Shown here: positions 9,998 through 25,847 of the stretch, one piece after another
Layout: every line of letters begins with the position of its first letter
Numbering within the stretch: position 1 is the first letter of the stretch
NCBI RefSeq assembly: GCF_000746525.1
Contig: NZ_CP009048.1
Span: 540,001-604,000, forward strand
Reading direction: 5' to 3'
Length of the DNA: 64,000 bases
Origin: Pseudomonas alkylphenolica
Lineage (GTDB): Bacteria > Pseudomonadota > Gammaproteobacteria > Pseudomonadales > Pseudomonadaceae
Program-made: the position numbers and the translations under genes
The notes under the pieces: model-generated
What the model saw: only the letters and a program-made list of their open reading frames with translations
The model's database searches: none
What the model was told of the DNA's origin: nothing

Positions 9998-12900
9998 ATG
10001 GCTTACTCATACACTGAGAAAAAACGTATCCGCAAGGACTTTAGCAAGTTGCCGGACGTCATGGATGTGCCTTACCTCCTGGCCATCCAGCTGGATTCGT
10101 ATCGTGAATTCTTGCAAGCGGGAGCGACCAAAGATCAGTTCCGCGACGTGGGCCTGCATGCGGCCTTCAAATCGGTTTTCCCGATCATCAGCTACTCCGG
10201 CAATGCTGCCCTGGAGTACGTTGGCTATCGTCTGGGCGAACCGGCTTTTGATGTCAAAGAATGCGTACTGCGCGGCGTGACCTACGCGGTACCGCTGCGG
10301 GTAAAAGTCCGCCTGATCATTTTCGACAAAGAATCGTCGAACAAAGCGATCAAGGACATCAAAGAGCAAGAAGTCTACATGGGTGAAATCCCCCTGATGA
10401 CTGAAAACGGTACCTTCGTAATCAACGGTACCGAGCGTGTTATCGTTTCCCAGCTGCACCGTTCGCCGGGCGTGTTCTTCGATCACGACCGCGGCAAAAC
10501 GCACAGCTCTGGCAAACTGCTGTACTCGGCGCGGATCATTCCTTACCGCGGTTCGTGGCTGGACTTCGAATTCGATCCGAAAGACTGTGTATTCGTCCGT
10601 ATCGACCGTCGTCGCAAGCTGCCTGCCTCGGTACTGCTGCGCGCGCTGGGCTACAGCACTGAAGAAGTGCTCAACGCTTTCTACACCACCAACGTTTTCC
10701 ACGTGTCGGGCGAGAGCCTGAGCCTGGAGCTGGTGCCTCAGCGCCTGCGCGGTGAGATTGCGGTCATGGATATCCATGACGAAACCGGCAAGGTGATTGT
10801 CGAGCAAGGTCGTCGTATTACCGCTCGTCACATCAACCAGCTGGAAAAAGCCGGCGTCAAACAGCTCGACGTTCCTATGGAATACGTCCTGGGCCGCACC
10901 ACCGCCAAGGCCATCGTGCACCCGGCTACCGGCGAAATCCTGGCCGAGTGCAACACCGAGCTGAACACCGAGCTGCTGATCAAGATCGCCAAGGCTCAGG
11001 TTGTCCGCATCGAGACCCTGTACACCAACGACATCGATTGCGGTCCGTTCATCTCCGATACCCTGAAGATCGACTCCACCAGCAATCAGCTGGAAGCGCT
11101 GGTCGAAATCTACCGGATGATGCGTCCTGGCGAGCCGCCAACCAAGGATGCTGCCGAGACCCTGTTCAACAACCTGTTCTTCAGCGCCGAGCGTTACGAC
11201 CTGTCGGCCGTTGGTCGCATGAAGTTCAACCGTCGTATCGGTCGCACCGAAATCGAAGGTTCGGGCGTGCTGAGCAAGGAAGACATCGTCGAGGTCCTCA
11301 AGACCCTGGTCGATATCCGTAACGGCAAAGGCATCGTCGACGACATCGACCACCTCGGTAACCGTCGCGTTCGTTGCGTCGGCGAGATGGCCGAGAACCA
11401 GTTCCGCGTTGGCCTGGTGCGTGTTGAGCGTGCGGTCAAAGAGCGTCTGTCGATGGCAGAAAGCGAAGGCCTGATGCCTCAGGACCTGATCAACGCCAAG
11501 CCGGTTGCGGCGGCGGTGAAAGAGTTCTTCGGCTCCAGCCAGCTCTCGCAGTTCATGGACCAGAACAACCCGCTCTCCGAGATCACCCACAAGCGTCGTG
11601 TCTCCGCACTCGGCCCTGGTGGTCTGACCCGTGAGCGTGCAGGCTTCGAAGTCCGTGACGTACACCCGACCCACTACGGCCGTGTGTGCCCGATCGAGAC
11701 CCCTGAAGGTCCGAACATCGGTCTGATCAACTCCCTGGCGGCCTATGCCCGCACCAACCAGTACGGTTTCCTGGAAAGCCCGTACCGTGTGGTTAAAGAG
11801 GGTGTTGTCACCGACGACATCGTGTTCCTGTCGGCGATCGAAGAAGCTGATCATGTCATCGCTCAGGCTTCGGCCGCGATGAACGAGAAGAAGCAACTGA
11901 TCGACGAGTTGGTAGCCGTTCGTCACCTGAACGAATTCACCGTCAAGGCGCCGGAAGACGTCACCCTGATGGACGTTTCGCCGAAACAGGTAGTTTCGGT
12001 TGCAGCGTCGCTGATTCCGTTCCTCGAGCACGACGACGCCAACCGTGCGTTGATGGGTTCGAACATGCAGCGTCAGGCTGTACCAACCCTGCGTGCTGAC
12101 AAGCCGCTGGTCGGTACCGGCATGGAGCGTAACGTTGCCCGTGACTCCGGCGTTTGCGTCGTGGCTCGTCGTGGTGGCGTGATCGATTCCGTCGATGCCA
12201 GCCGTATCGTGGTTCGCGTTGCCGATGACGAAGTTGAAACCGGTGAAGCCGGTGTCGACATCTACAACCTGACCAAGTACACCCGTTCGAACCAGAACAC
12301 CTGCATTAACCAGCGTCCGCTGGTGAGCAAAGGTGATGTGGTTCAGCGTAGCGACATCATGGCCGACGGCCCGTCCACCGATATGGGTGAACTGGCACTG
12401 GGTCAGAACATGCGTATCGCGTTCATGGCGTGGAACGGCTTCAACTTCGAAGACTCCATCTGCCTGTCCGAGCGTGTGGTTCAGGAAGACCGCTTCACCA
12501 CGATCCACATCCAGGAACTGACCTGTGTGGCCCGTGACACCAAGCTTGGCCCAGAAGAGATCACCGCGGACATTCCGAACGTCGGTGAAGCTGCGCTGAA
12601 CAAGCTGGACGAAGCCGGTATCGTTTACGTGGGTGCTGAAGTAGGCGCTGGCGACATTCTGGTCGGCAAGGTCACGCCAAAAGGCGAAACCCAGCTGACG
12701 CCAGAAGAGAAGCTGCTGCGCGCGATCTTCGGTGAGAAGGCCAGCGACGTTAAAGACACTTCCCTGCGCGTGCCTACCGGCACCAAAGGTACTGTCATCG
12801 ACGTACAGGTCTTCACCCGTGACGGCGTTGAGCGTGACAGCCGTGCGCTGTCCATCGAGAAGATGCAGCTCGACGAGATCCGCAAGGACCTGAACGAAGA

Positions 12901-14071
12901 GTTCCGTATCGTTGAAGGCGCAACCTTCGAGCGTCTGCGTTCTGCCCTGAACGGCCAGGTCGTCGATGGTGGTGCAGGCCTGAAGAAAGGCACTGTGATC
13001 ACCAACGAAGTGCTGGACGGTCTGGAGCACGGCCAGTGGTTCAAGCTGCGCATGGCCGAAGACGCGCTGAACGAACAACTCGAGAAGGCCCAGGCCTACA
13101 TCGTTGATCGTCGCCGTCTGCTGGACGACAAGTTCGAAGACAAGAAGCGCAAGCTGCAGCAGGGCGATGACCTGGCACCGGGCGTACTGAAGATCGTCAA
13201 GGTCTACCTGGCAATCCGTCGCCGCATCCAGCCGGGCGACAAGATGGCCGGTCGTCACGGTAACAAGGGTGTGGTCTCGGTGATCATGCCGGTCGAAGAC
13301 ATGCCGCACGACGCCAACGGTACGCCAGTTGACGTGGTACTCAACCCATTGGGTGTACCATCGCGTATGAACGTTGGTCAGATCCTCGAAACCCACCTGG
13401 GCCTGGCGGCCAAAGGTCTGGGCGAGAAGATCAACCGCATGCTCGAAGAGCAGCGCAAGGTCATTGAACTGCGCAAGTTCCTCACCGAGATCTACAACGA
13501 GATCGGTGGTCGTCAGGAAAGCCTGGAAGACTTCTCCGACCAGGAAATCCTGGATCTGGCGAAGAACCTCAAAGGCGGTGTGCCAATGGCCACTCCAGTC
13601 TTCGACGGCGCCAAGGAAAGCGAAATCAAGGCCATGCTGAAACTGGCAGACATGCCAGAAAGCGGTCAGATGCAGCTGTTCGACGGCCGTACCGGTAACA
13701 AGTTCGAGCGTCCAGTGACCGTTGGTTACATGTACATGCTCAAGCTGAACCACTTGGTGGACGACAAGATGCACGCGCGTTCCACTGGTTCTTACAGCCT
13801 GGTTACCCAGCAGCCGCTGGGTGGTAAGGCGCAGTTCGGTGGTCAGCGTTTCGGGGAGATGGAAGTGTGGGCGCTGGAAGCATACGGCGCGGCATACACC
13901 CTGCAAGAAATGCTCACAGTGAAGTCGGACGACGTGAACGGTCGGACCAAGATGTACAAAAACATCGTGGACGGCGATCACCGTATGGAGCCGGGCATGC
14001 CCGAGTCCTTCAACGTGTTGATCAAAGAGATCCGTTCGCTCGGTATCGATATCGATCTGGAAACCGAATAA
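9998..14071 (+). CDS. rpoB: DNA-directed RNA polymerase subunit beta
   Basis: Forms one jaw of the RNA polymerase active-site channel and the rifampicin pocket. The 1357-aa product begins [16 protein letters not shown], the normal pseudomonad N terminus. The rifampicin region [20 protein letters not shown] carries the wild-type residues equivalent to E. coli D516, H526 and (in the following SALGPGG) S531, so the sequence predicts a rifampicin-sensitive enzyme. The C-terminal [13 protein letters not shown] clamp motif is intact. rpoC follows after 64 nt. Confidence 0.99.
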   Translation: MAYSYTEKKRIRKDFSKLPDVMDVPYLLAIQLDSYREFLQAGATKDQFRDVGLHAAFKSVFPIISYSGNAALEYVGYRLGEPAFDVKECVLRGVTYAVPLRVKVRLIIFDKESSNKAIKDIKEQEVYMGEIPLMTENGTFVINGTERVIVSQLHRSPGVFFDHDRGKTHSSGKLLYSARIIPYRGSWLDFEFDPKDCVFVRIDRRRKLPASVLLRALGYSTEEVLNAFYTTNVFHVSGESLSLELVPQRLRGEIAVMDIHDETGKVIVEQGRRITARHINQLEKAGVKQLDVPMEYVLGRTTAKAIVHPATGEILAECNTELNTELLIKIAKAQVVRIETLYTNDIDCGPFISDTLKIDSTSNQLEALVEIYRMMRPGEPPTKDAAETLFNNLFFSAERYDLSAVGRMKFNRRIGRTEIEGSGVLSKEDIVEVLKTLVDIRNGKGIVDDIDHLGNRRVRCVGEMAENQFRVGLVRVERAVKERLSMAESEGLMPQDLINAKPVAAAVKEFFGSSQLSQFMDQNNPLSEITHKRRVSALGPGGLTRERAGFEVRDVHPTHYGRVCPIETPEGPNIGLINSLAAYARTNQYGFLESPYRVVKEGVVTDDIVFLSAIEEADHVIAQASAAMNEKKQLIDELVAVRHLNEFTVKAPEDVTLMDVSPKQVVSVAASLIPFLEHDDANRALMGSNMQRQAVPTLRADKPLVGTGMERNVARDSGVCVVARRGGVIDSVDASRIVVRVADDEVETGEAGVDIYNLTKYTRSNQNTCINQRPLVSKGDVVQRSDIMADGPSTDMGELALGQNMRIAFMAWNGFNFEDSICLSERVVQEDRFTTIHIQELTCVARDTKLGPEEITADIPNVGEAALNKLDEAGIVYVGAEVGAGDILVGKVTPKGETQLTPEEKLLRAIFGEKASDVKDTSLRVPTGTKGTVIDVQVFTRDGVERDSRALSIEKMQLDEIRKDLNEEFRIVEGATFERLRSALNGQVVDGGAGLKKGTVITNEVLDGLEHGQWFKLRMAEDALNEQLEKAQAYIVDRRRLLDDKFEDKKRKLQQGDDLAPGVLKIVKVYLAIRRRIQPGDKMAGRHGNKGVVSVIMPVEDMPHDANGTPVDVVLNPLGVPSRMNVGQILETHLGLAAKGLGEKINRMLEEQRKVIELRKFLTEIYNEIGGRQESLEDFSDQEILDLAKNLKGGVPMATPVFDGAKESEIKAMLKLADMPESGQMQLFDGRTGNKFERPVTVGYMYMLKLNHLVDDKMHARSTGSYSLVTQQPLGGKAQFGGQRFGEMEVWALEAYGAAYTLQEMLTVKSDDVNGRTKMYKNIVDGDHRMEPGMPESFNVLIKEIRSLGIDIDLETE

Positions 14072-14135
14072 CACGTGACGCGAATCGGGAGCGTGGCTGA
14101 AAAGCCCGCTCCCTGCTCCGCCAGGAGGAAAGGCC

Positions 14136-18335
<4,200 letters not shown>

Positions 18336-18424
18336 AAGTAGGACAGGGCCCTGGCTGACCCGATCCGGTCATTGGCGACATAAAATGTTGCCGATGACTG
18401 GAGGAGGGAGGCTGGGGCCTCGTC

Positions 18425-18453
18425 TTGACTGGGGACAAGATCCTCTTTAGACT
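18425..18453 (+). promoter_or_regulatory. Predicted str operon promoter
   Basis: TTGACT (18425-18430), 17-nt spacer, TAGACT (18448-18453). Lies about 90 nt after rpoC and about 90 nt before rpsL; the start would be near 18460, directly before the hairpin at 18469. Confidence 0.55.
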
Positions 18454-18468
18454 CTTGTACCCCTAAAT

Positions 18469-18502
18469 TTGGTGGGACTCCGTCCTGCCAATTTTTGCTT
18501 TT
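18469..18502 (+). terminator. Terminator/attenuator hairpin in the rpsL leader
   Basis: TTGGTGGGA pairs with TCCTGCCAA (9 bp, two G-T wobbles), loop CTCCG, then TTTTTGCTTTTC. It lies downstream of the predicted str promoter, so besides ending the rpoBC transcript it could attenuate the str transcript itself. Confidence 0.6.
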
Positions 18503-18545
18503 CTTGCAAGACAATAGCGTCGCAAGACAACAGTGGAGCTAGTAG

Positions 18546-18917
18546 ATGGCAACTATCAACCAGCTGGTACGTCAGCCGCGTAAGCGTATCGTCGAGAAAT
18601 CCGACGTTCCTGCGCTGCAGAACTGCCCGCAACGTCGTGGCGTGTGCACCCGTGTGTACACCACTACGCCGAAAAAACCTAACTCGGCACTGCGTAAAGT
18701 ATGCCGTGTGCGTCTGACCAACGGTTTCGAGGTTTCCTCGTACATCGGCGGTGAAGGCCACAACCTGCAAGAGCACAGCGTCGTACTGATCCGTGGCGGT
18801 CGTGTAAAAGACTTGCCAGGTGTTCGTTACCACACCGTTCGCGGCTCCCTGGATACCTCCGGTGTTAAAGGTCGTAACCAAGGTCGTTCGAAGTACGGTA
18901 CCAAGCGTCCGAAGTAA
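18546..18917 (+). CDS. rpsL: 30S ribosomal protein S12
   Basis: Decoding-centre protein that sets accuracy. The 123-aa product contains [12 protein letters not shown] and [13 protein letters not shown], with lysines at the positions of E. coli K43 and K88, so no common streptomycin-resistance substitution is present. It is the first gene of the str operon (rpsL-rpsG-fusA-tuf). ATG 18546 follows GTGGAGCTAGTAG. Confidence 0.99.
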
Positions 18918-18971
18918 TCGGCCGTTTGTTGCAGTTTGCAGTTATCAATTTTATTGAGTCGATAAGAGTAA

Positions 18972-19008
18972 GGTCGGGCACGCACCCTTTGGGTTCACTG
19001 TCCCGGGC
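18972..19008 (+). promoter_or_regulatory. Candidate S7 translational control site between rpsL and rpsG
   Basis: Within the 120-nt spacer, CGGG (18975-18978) can pair with CCCG (19002-19005) around an inner ACCC-TTT-GGGT hairpin. In E. coli S7 represses the str mRNA through a structured rpsL-rpsG spacer. Equivalence is inferred from position and a two-helix form. Confidence 0.35.
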
Positions 19009-19037
19009 TAACCTGAAGACCGTTTGAGGGCTTATCA

Positions 19038-19508
19038 ATGCCAAGACGTCGTGTAGCAGCCAAGCGTGAGATTCTGGACGATCCAAAATACGGAAGCCAG
19101 ATCCTCGCCAAGTTCATGAACCACGTTATGGAAAGCGGCAAGAAAGCCGTTGCCGAGCGTATCGTTTACGGTGCACTGGACAAGGTTAAAGAACGCAAGA
19201 ACAGCGATCCCCTGGAAATCTTCGAGAAAGCTCTCGACGCCATCGCTCCGCTGGTCGAAGTTAAGTCGCGCCGTGTTGGCGGTGCCACTTACCAGGTTCC
19301 TGTTGAAGTTCGTCCTTCCCGTCGTAACGCTCTGGCAATGCGCTGGTTGGTAGACTACGCCCGCAAGCGTGGCGAGAAGTCCATGGCCCTGCGCCTGGCT
19401 GGCGAGCTGCTGGATGCTGCTGAAGGCAAAGGTGCTGCAGTCAAGAAGCGTGAAGACGTACACCGTATGGCCGAAGCCAACAAAGCGTTCTCGCACTACC
19501 GCTTCTAA
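19038..19508 (+). CDS. rpsG: 30S ribosomal protein S7
   Basis: Primary binder that nucleates the head of the 30S subunit and lines the E site. The 156-aa product starts [20 protein letters not shown] and carries the beta-hairpin region [17 protein letters not shown]. Length is the common short form. It lies 30 nt before fusA in the str operon. Confidence 0.99.
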   Translation: MPRRRVAAKREILDDPKYGSQILAKFMNHVMESGKKAVAERIVYGALDKVKERKNSDPLEIFEKALDAIAPLVEVKSRRVGGATYQVPVEVRPSRRNALAMRWLVDYARKRGEKSMALRLAGELLDAAEGKGAAVKKREDVHRMAEANKAFSHYRF

Positions 19509-19538
19509 TTCAGGCATCACTATTTTTGCGAGGGCTCT

Positions 19539-21686
19539 ATGGCTCGTACTACACCAATCAACCGCTACCGTAACATTGGTATTTGCGCGCACGTTGACGC
19601 GGGCAAAACTACCACTACCGAGCGGATCCTGTTTTACACAGGTCTGAGCCACAAAATGGGCGAGGTGCATGACGGCGCCGCGACCACCGACTGGATGGTG
19701 CAGGAGCAGGAGCGGGGTATTACCATTACCTCCGCTGCTGTTACCACTTTCTGGGAAGGTTCCCGTGGCCAGTACGGCAAATACCGCGTAAACGTCATCG
19801 ATACCCCTGGCCACGTTGACTTCACCATTGAAGTAGAACGTTCGCTGCGCGTACTCGACGGCGCGGTCGTTGTATTCTGCGGTACCTCCGGCGTTGAGCC
19901 GCAGTCCGAAACCGTATGGCGTCAAGCCAACAAGTACGGCGTTCCACGTGTTGTTTACGTGAACAAGATGGACCGTGCCGGTGCTGACTTCCTGCGCGTC
20001 GTAGGTCAGATCAAGAACCGTCTGGGTCACACCCCGGTTCCTGTTCAGCTGGCCATCGGTTCGGAAGATAACTTCCAGGGTCAGGTCGACCTGATCAAGA
20101 TGAAGGCTATCTACTGGAACGACGACGACAAGGGCACCACCTATCGCGAGGAAGAAATTCCTGCCGATATGCAGGCCCTGGCTGAAGAGTGGCGCGCCAA
20201 CATGGTCGAAGCCGCTGCAGAAGCCAACGAAGAGCTGATGAACAAGTACCTTGAAGAAGGTGAGCTGTCGGTCGAAGAAATCAAAGCCGGTCTGCGTGCG
20301 CGCACCCTGGCCAGCGAGATCGTTCCGGCTGTCTGCGGTTCTTCCTTCAAGAACAAGGGCGTTCCTCTGGTTCTCGACGCTGTTATCGACTTCCTGCCTG
20401 CTCCGACCGAGATTCCTGCGATCAAGGGTATCCACCCTGACCTGATCGAGAAGCCGAAAGACGAGCTGGTTGCAGAAGACTACGACGAGCGTCATGCAGA
20501 CGACAACGAGCCGTTCTCGGCTCTGGCGTTCAAGATTGCCACCGACCCGTTCGTTGGTACTCTGACCTTCGTCCGCGTTTACTCGGGTATGCTGCAGTCC
20601 GGCGACTCCGTGATCAACTCGGTCAAGGGCAAGAAAGAGCGCGTTGGTCGTATGGTGCAGATGCACGCCAACCAGCGTGAAGAAATCAAAGAAGTACTGG
20701 CAGGCGACATCGCTGCTCTGATCGGCATGAAGGACGTCACCACCGGTGACACCCTGTGCAACGCCGACAAGCCGATCATCCTCGAGCGTATGGACTTCCC
20801 GGAGCCTGTGATCTCGGTAGCTGTTGAGCCGAAGACCAAGCAGGACCAGGAGAAGATGGGTATTGCACTGGGCAAGCTGGCTCAGGAAGACCCGTCGTTC
20901 CGCGTCAAGACCGATGAAGAAACCGGCCAGACCATCATCTCGGGTATGGGCGAGCTTCACCTGGACATCCTCGTTGACCGCATGAAGCGCGAGTTCAACG
21001 TCGAAGCCAACATCGGTAAGCCGCAGGTTTCCTACCGCGAGCAGATCACCAAGGACAACGTCGAGATCGAAGGTAAGTTCGTTCGTCAGTCCGGTGGTCG
21101 TGGTCAGTTCGGTCACTGCTGGATTCGCTTCTCGCAGCCATCAGTGGACGCACAAGGCAACATCACCGAAGGCCTGGAGTTCACCAACGAAGTTGTAGGT
21201 GGTGTGGTTCCTAAGGAATACATCCCGGCGATCCAGAAGGGTATCGAAGAGCAGATGAAGAACGGCATCGTTGCCGGCTATCCGCTGATCGGCCTGAAGG
21301 CAACCGTGTTTGATGGTTCCTACCACGACGTCGACTCGAACGAGATGGCGTTCAAGGTGGCCGCTTCCATGGCGACCAAGCAACTCGCAGCCAAAGGCGG
21401 CGGTAAGGTGCTTGAGCCGATCATGAAGGTAGAAGTTGTGACCCCTGAGGACTACATGGGTGACGTGATGGGTGACCTGAACCGTCGTCGTGGTCTGATC
21501 CAGGGTATGGAAGATTCGGTGTCCGGCAAGGTTGTCCGTGCTGAAGTTCCGCTCGGAGAGATGTTCGGTTATGCGACCGACGTTCGTTCCATGTCTCAGG
21601 GTCGCGCGAGCTACTCCATGGAATTCTCCAAATACGCCGAAGCTCCGTCGAATATCGTCGAAGCACTCGTTAAAAAACAAGGCTAA
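19539..21686 (+). CDS. fusA: Elongation factor G
   Basis: GTPase that drives translocation and, with RRF, ribosome recycling. The 715-aa product has the P-loop AHVDAGKTT near residue 20, DTPGHVD and NKMD motifs, and domains II-V to the end. This is the copy in the str operon; pseudomonads often have a second EF-G elsewhere. ATG 19539 follows GCGAGGGCTCT and lies 30 nt after rpsG; tuf copy 2 follows by 30 nt. Confidence 0.99.
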   Translation: MARTTPINRYRNIGICAHVDAGKTTTTERILFYTGLSHKMGEVHDGAATTDWMVQEQERGITITSAAVTTFWEGSRGQYGKYRVNVIDTPGHVDFTIEVERSLRVLDGAVVVFCGTSGVEPQSETVWRQANKYGVPRVVYVNKMDRAGADFLRVVGQIKNRLGHTPVPVQLAIGSEDNFQGQVDLIKMKAIYWNDDDKGTTYREEEIPADMQALAEEWRANMVEAAAEANEELMNKYLEEGELSVEEIKAGLRARTLASEIVPAVCGSSFKNKGVPLVLDAVIDFLPAPTEIPAIKGIHPDLIEKPKDELVAEDYDERHADDNEPFSALAFKIATDPFVGTLTFVRVYSGMLQSGDSVINSVKGKKERVGRMVQMHANQREEIKEVLAGDIAALIGMKDVTTGDTLCNADKPIILERMDFPEPVISVAVEPKTKQDQEKMGIALGKLAQEDPSFRVKTDEETGQTIISGMGELHLDILVDRMKREFNVEANIGKPQVSYREQITKDNVEIEGKFVRQSGGRGQFGHCWIRFSQPSVDAQGNITEGLEFTNEVVGGVVPKEYIPAIQKGIEEQMKNGIVAGYPLIGLKATVFDGSYHDVDSNEMAFKVAASMATKQLAAKGGGKVLEPIMKVEVVTPEDYMGDVMGDLNRRRGLIQGMEDSVSGKVVRAEVPLGEMFGYATDVRSMSQGRASYSMEFSKYAEAPSNIVEALVKKQG

Positions 21687-21716
21687 TCCAGCCCTTTAGG
21701 CAAGAGGTTCACTGTC

Positions 21717-22910
21717 GTGGCTAAAGAAAAATTTGATCGTTCCCTTCCGCACGTCAACGTTGGCACCATCGGTCACGTTGACCACGGTAAAACCACTCTG
21801 ACTGCTGCTCTGACCCGCGTCTGCTCCGAAGTTTTCGGTTCGGCCGTTGTTGAGTTCGACAAGATCGACTCGGCTCCAGAAGAGAAAGCTCGCGGTATCA
21901 CCATCAACACCGCGCACGTCGAGTACAACTCGAACATTCGTCACTACGCTCACGTTGACTGCCCAGGTCACGCTGACTACGTGAAAAACATGATCACCGG
22001 TGCTGCCCAGATGGACGGCGCGATCCTGGTTTGCTCGGCCGCCGATGGTCCGATGCCGCAAACCCGTGAGCACATCCTGCTGTCCCGTCAGGTTGGCGTT
22101 CCGTACATCGTGGTCTTCCTGAACAAGGCTGACCTGGTAGACGACGCTGAGCTGCTGGAACTGGTCGAGATGGAAGTTCGCGACCTGCTGTCCACCTACG
22201 ACTTCCCAGGCGACGACACTCCGATCATCATCGGTTCGGCTCGTATGGCGCTGGAAGGCAAAGACGACAACGAAATGGGCACCACCGCTGTCAAGAAGCT
22301 GGTTGAGACTCTGGACAGCTACATCCCAGAGCCTGAGCGTGCTATCGACAAGCCGTTCCTGATGCCAATCGAAGACGTATTCTCGATCTCGGGTCGTGGT
22401 ACCGTTGTTACCGGTCGTATCGAGCGTGGTATCGTCCGCGTTCAGGACGCCCTGGAAATCGTTGGTCTGCGTGACACCACCACCACCACCTGCACCGGTG
22501 TTGAGATGTTCCGCAAGCTGCTGGACGAAGGTCGTGCTGGCGAGAACTGCGGCGTTCTGCTGCGTGGCACCAAGCGTGACGACGTTGAGCGTGGTCAGGT
22601 TCTGGTCAAGCCAGGTTCGGTTAAGCCGCACACCAAGTTCACCGCAGAAGTTTACGTTCTGAGCAAGGAAGAAGGCGGCCGTCATACTCCGTTCTTCAAA
22701 GGCTACCGTCCACAGTTCTACTTCCGTACTACTGACGTGACCGGTAACTGCGAGCTGCCAGAAGGCGTTGAAATGGTAATGCCAGGTGACAACATCCAGA
22801 TGACTGTCACTCTGATCAAAACCATCGCAATGGAAGATGGTCTGCGTTTCGCTATCCGTGAAGGCGGTCGTACCGTCGGCGCTGGCGTCGTAGCCAAAAT
22901 CATCGAGTAA
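21717..22910 (+). CDS. tuf: Elongation factor Tu (copy 2)
   Basis: Same 397-aa protein as copy 1 (5108), but started by GTG at 21717 after GCAAGAGGTTCACTGTC. Its first ~273 nt and last ~35 nt use different synonymous codons from copy 1 (30 of the first 91 codons differ, counting ATG/GTG), while the 890 nt from 21990 to 22879 match exactly. It is the last gene of the str operon, followed 15 nt later by a strong terminator. Two nearly identical tuf genes are usual in gamma-proteobacteria and evolve in concert. Confidence 0.99.
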   Translation: MAKEKFDRSLPHVNVGTIGHVDHGKTTLTAALTRVCSEVFGSAVVEFDKIDSAPEEKARGITINTAHVEYNSNIRHYAHVDCPGHADYVKNMITGAAQMDGAILVCSAADGPMPQTREHILLSRQVGVPYIVVFLNKADLVDDAELLELVEMEVRDLLSTYDFPGDDTPIIIGSARMALEGKDDNEMGTTAVKKLVETLDSYIPEPERAIDKPFLMPIEDVFSISGRGTVVTGRIERGIVRVQDALEIVGLRDTTTTTCTGVEMFRKLLDEGRAGENCGVLLRGTKRDDVERGQVLVKPGSVKPHTKFTAEVYVLSKEEGGRHTPFFKGYRPQFYFRTTDVTGNCELPEGVEMVMPGDNIQMTVTLIKTIAMEDGLRFAIREGGRTVGAGVVAKIIE

Positions 22911-22925
22911 TTCTCGATAGGTTGA

Positions 22926-22957
22926 AAAAGCCCCCGCTCAGCGGGGGCTTTTTTTAT
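22926..22957 (+). terminator. str operon terminator
   Basis: Stem AGCCCCCGC / GCGGGGGCT with loop TCA and a run of seven T. It separates tuf copy 2 from the S10 operon promoter that begins a few bases later. Confidence 0.92.
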
Positions 22958-22961
22958 TGGG

Positions 22962-22990
22962 TTGACACCCAATAGGGGCGTCTATAGAAT
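22962..22990 (+). promoter_or_regulatory. S10 operon promoter
   Basis: Perfect -35 TTGACA (22962-22967), 17-nt spacer, TAGAAT (22985-22990, 5 of 6). The predicted start near 22997 leaves a leader of only about 55 nt before rpsJ. Confidence 0.75.
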
Positions 22991-23053
22991 CACGCCTCCT
23001 TTTAACGGGCGTAGTGCGCCCGGTGGGAATAGCAGCCTGGAGTCTGAAATCCA

Positions 23054-23365
23054 ATGCAAAATCAGCAAATCCGTATCAGGTTGAAGGCTTTCGACCATCG
23101 CCTGATCGACCAATCCACCCAGGAAATCGTGGAAACCGCGAAACGTACTGGTGCTCAAGTGCGTGGTCCAATTCCACTGCCTACCCGTAAAGAGCGGTTC
23201 ACCGTTCTGGTCTCCCCGCACGTCAACAAAGACGCGCGTGACCAGTACGAGATCCGTACTCATAAGCGCGTTCTGGACATCGTCCAGCCAACGGATAAAA
23301 CCGTTGATGCTCTTATGAAGCTTGATCTTGCGGCCGGTGTGGAAGTGCAGATCAGCCTCGGCTAA
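23054..23365 (+). CDS. rpsJ: 30S ribosomal protein S10
   Basis: Head protein of the 30S subunit, also NusE, the partner of NusB and NusG in antitermination and transcription-translation coupling. The 103-aa product begins [20 protein letters not shown] and keeps the long loop ([20 protein letters not shown]). First gene of the S10 operon. A short leader with a CGGGCG-TAGTG-CGCCCG hairpin precedes it. Confidence 0.99.
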
Positions 23366-23445
23366 GACACGGTCTTAGTCGTGTAACGCTCTGAAATGGG
23401 CGGCCATAGCGGGTGAAAGCCCCGTACACTCATGAGGTTTACAAC

Positions 23446-24081
23446 ATGACTATTGGTGTAGTCGGTCGTAAATGCGGTATGACCCGTATTTTCACCGAAG
23501 AAGGTGTCTCCATTCCGGTCACGGTCATTGAGATCGAGCCGAATCGCGTCACCCAGTTCAAAACCGAAGAAACCGATGGCTACCGTGCAGTGCAAGTCAC
23601 TGTTGGTGAGCGTCGTGCTTCGCGCGTGACTGCTGCTCAAGCAGGTCACTTCGCTAAAGCGAACGTTGCCGCTGGTCGCGGTGTCTGGGAGTTCCGTCTT
23701 GAAGAAGGCGACTACCAGGCTGGCGACTTGATCAATGCAGAAATCTTCGCTGCTGGCCAAATGGTAGATGTTACCGGTCAGTCGAAAGGTAAAGGCTTTG
23801 CCGGTACCATCAAGCGCTGGAACTTCCGCGGTCAAGATAACACCCACGGTAACTCCGTTTCCCACCGCGTCCCGGGCTCTATCGGCCAGTGCCAGACTCC
23901 TGGTCGTGTATTCAAGGGCAAGAAAATGTCCGGTCATATGGGCGCCGAGCGCGTGACCGTTCAGTCCCTGGAAGTAGTGCGCGTCGACGCTGAACGCAAT
24001 CTGTTGCTGGTCAAGGGTGCCGTTCCTGGCGCTACTGGCGGTGATCTGGTTGTGCGTCCGGCTGCCAAGGCTCGCGGTTAA
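23446..24081 (+). CDS. rplC: 50S ribosomal protein L3
   Basis: Early assembly protein near the peptidyl-transferase centre. The 211-aa product starts at ATG 23446 ([16 protein letters not shown]) after TGAGGTTTACAAC; the frame is open 11 codons upstream but the family starts here. [20 protein letters not shown] includes the glutamine that PrmB methylates in E. coli. An 80-nt spacer with short inverted repeats separates it from rpsJ. Confidence 0.98.
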   Translation: MTIGVVGRKCGMTRIFTEEGVSIPVTVIEIEPNRVTQFKTEETDGYRAVQVTVGERRASRVTAAQAGHFAKANVAAGRGVWEFRLEEGDYQAGDLINAEIFAAGQMVDVTGQSKGKGFAGTIKRWNFRGQDNTHGNSVSHRVPGSIGQCQTPGRVFKGKKMSGHMGAERVTVQSLEVVRVDAERNLLLVKGAVPGATGGDLVVRPAAKARG

Positions 24082-24093
24082 GGGGAAGCTGAC

Positions 24094-24696
24094 ATGCAAC
24101 TAAATGTAAATGACGCTCAAGCGATCGAAGTTTCCGAACTGACTTTCGGTGGCGAATTCAACGAGACGCTGGTTCACCAAGCAGTCGTGGCCTACATGGC
24201 CGGCGGCCGTCAGGGCACCAAGCAGCAGAAAACCCGTTCCGACGTTGCTGGTGGCGGTAAGCGCCCATGGCGTCAGAAAGGTACTGGCCGCGCTCGTGCC
24301 GGTACTATCCGTAGCCCAATCTGGCGTGGCGGCGGTACCACTTTCGCAGCTCGTCCTCAAGACCACTCGCAGAAGCTCAACAAGAAGATGTACCGCGCAG
24401 CAATGCGTTCCATCCTCGCTGAGCTGGTGCGTACCGACCGTCTGGTCGTGGTTCAGGACTTCGCTGTTGAAGCACCGAAAACCAAAGACCTGCTGAACAA
24501 GCTGAACGGCATGGGTCTGAGCGACGTACTGATCGTTTCTGACGCTGTTGATCAGAATCTGTACCTGGCTGCTCGTAACCTGCCGCACGTCGACGTACGT
24601 GACGTACAGGGTTCCGATCCGGTCAGTCTGATCGCATACGACAAAGTGTTGATCACTGTGTCGGCCGTGAAGAAATTCGAGGAGCTGCTGGGATGA
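24094..24696 (+). CDS. rplD: 50S ribosomal protein L4
   Basis: Its extended loop lines the exit tunnel opposite L22. The 200-aa product carries the loop region [20 protein letters not shown], with wild-type basic residues at the macrolide-relevant tip. In E. coli L4 represses the S10 operon through a long leader, but the leader here is too short for that structure. It overlaps rplW by 4 nt (ATGA). Confidence 0.98.
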   Translation: MQLNVNDAQAIEVSELTFGGEFNETLVHQAVVAYMAGGRQGTKQQKTRSDVAGGGKRPWRQKGTGRARAGTIRSPIWRGGGTTFAARPQDHSQKLNKKMYRAAMRSILAELVRTDRLVVVQDFAVEAPKTKDLLNKLNGMGLSDVLIVSDAVDQNLYLAARNLPHVDVRDVQGSDPVSLIAYDKVLITVSAVKKFEELLG

Positions 24697-24992
24697 ACCA
24701 GGAACGCGTATTTAAAGTCCTCCTTGGCCCGCATGTTTCCGAGAAGGCTACCGTTCTGGCTGAGAAAAAAGGCCAGTTCGTATTCAAGGTTGCTACTGAT
24801 GCAACCAAGCTGGAAATCAAGAAAGCTGTCGAAGGCCTGTTCGGCGTAAAAGTCGAAAACGTGTCGACTGTTAACGTTCTGGGTAAAACCAAGCGTACCG
24901 CACGTGGTCTGGGCAAGCGCAATGACTGGAAGAAGGCGATCGTCTCCCTTCAGCCAGGCCAAGATCTCGATTTCAGCAGCAGTGCTGAGTAA
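24693..24992 (+). CDS. rplW: 50S ribosomal protein L23
   Basis: Sits at the tunnel exit and is the docking site for trigger factor and SRP. The 99-aa product includes [19 protein letters not shown] and the extended loop ending [16 protein letters not shown]. Start ATG 24693 overlaps the rplD stop; rplB follows after 14 nt. Confidence 0.98.
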   Translation: MNQERVFKVLLGPHVSEKATVLAEKKGQFVFKVATDATKLEIKKAVEGLFGVKVENVSTVNVLGKTKRTARGLGKRNDWKKAIVSLQPGQDLDFSSSAE

Positions 24993-25006
24993 GGAAGGGG
25001 TGCATC

Positions 25007-25831
25007 ATGGCAATCGTTAAATGCAAACCGACTTCCCCTGGCCGCCGTTTCGTGGTCAAGGTGGTCAACAAGGAGCTGCATAAAGGCGCTCCTCACGCAC
25101 CGCTGCTCGAGAAGAAGTCGAAGTCTGGTGGTCGTAACAACAATGGCCGCATCACTACTCGTCACGTAGGTGGTGGTCATAAGCAGCATTACCGTATGGT
25201 CGATTTCCGTCGCAACGACAAAGATGGCATCGTCGCCACTGTCGAGCGTATCGAATACGATCCAAACCGTACTGCTCACATCGCACTGCTGTGCTACGCA
25301 GACGGCGAGCGCCGCTACATCATCGCCCCTAAAGGCGTTGCTGCTGGCGACCAGCTGATCGCAGGCGCTCTGGCTCCAATCAAGCCAGGCAACTCCCTGC
25401 AACTGCGCAACATCCCAGTGGGTAGCACCATTCACGGCATCGAACTGAAGCCGGGCAAAGGTGCACAGATCGCTCGTTCCGCTGGCGCTTCGGCTCAGCT
25501 GATCGCTCGCGAAGGTGTCTATGTGACCCTGCGTCTGCGCTCTGGTGAAATGCGTAAAGTCCTGGCTGAATGCCGTGCGACTCTGGGTGAAGTCTCGAAC
25601 TCCGAGCACAGCCTGCGTTCGCTGGGTAAAGCCGGTGCCAAACGCTGGCGTGGCGTTCGCCCAACCGTTCGTGGTGTTGCCATGAACCCGGTTGACCACC
25701 CACATGGTGGTGGTGAAGGTCGTACCTCCGGTGGTCGTCATCCGGTATCGCCATGGGGCTTCCCGACTAAGGGCGCGAAGACTCGTGGTAATAAGCGTAC
25801 CGACAACATGATCGTCCGTCGTCGCAAGTAA
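25007..25831 (+). CDS. rplB: 50S ribosomal protein L2
   Basis: Highly conserved protein next to the peptidyl-transferase centre, needed for subunit association. The 274-aa product holds the C-terminal signature [18 protein letters not shown] with the conserved histidine. ATG 25007 follows AAGGAAGGGGTGCATC. Position 16 nt before rpsS is standard for the S10 operon. Confidence 0.99.
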   Translation: MAIVKCKPTSPGRRFVVKVVNKELHKGAPHAPLLEKKSKSGGRNNNGRITTRHVGGGHKQHYRMVDFRRNDKDGIVATVERIEYDPNRTAHIALLCYADGERRYIIAPKGVAAGDQLIAGALAPIKPGNSLQLRNIPVGSTIHGIELKPGKGAQIARSAGASAQLIAREGVYVTLRLRSGEMRKVLAECRATLGEVSNSEHSLRSLGKAGAKRWRGVRPTVRGVAMNPVDHPHGGGEGRTSGGRHPVSPWGFPTKGAKTRGNKRTDNMIVRRRK

Positions 25832-25847
25832 ATAGAGGGATACGACA

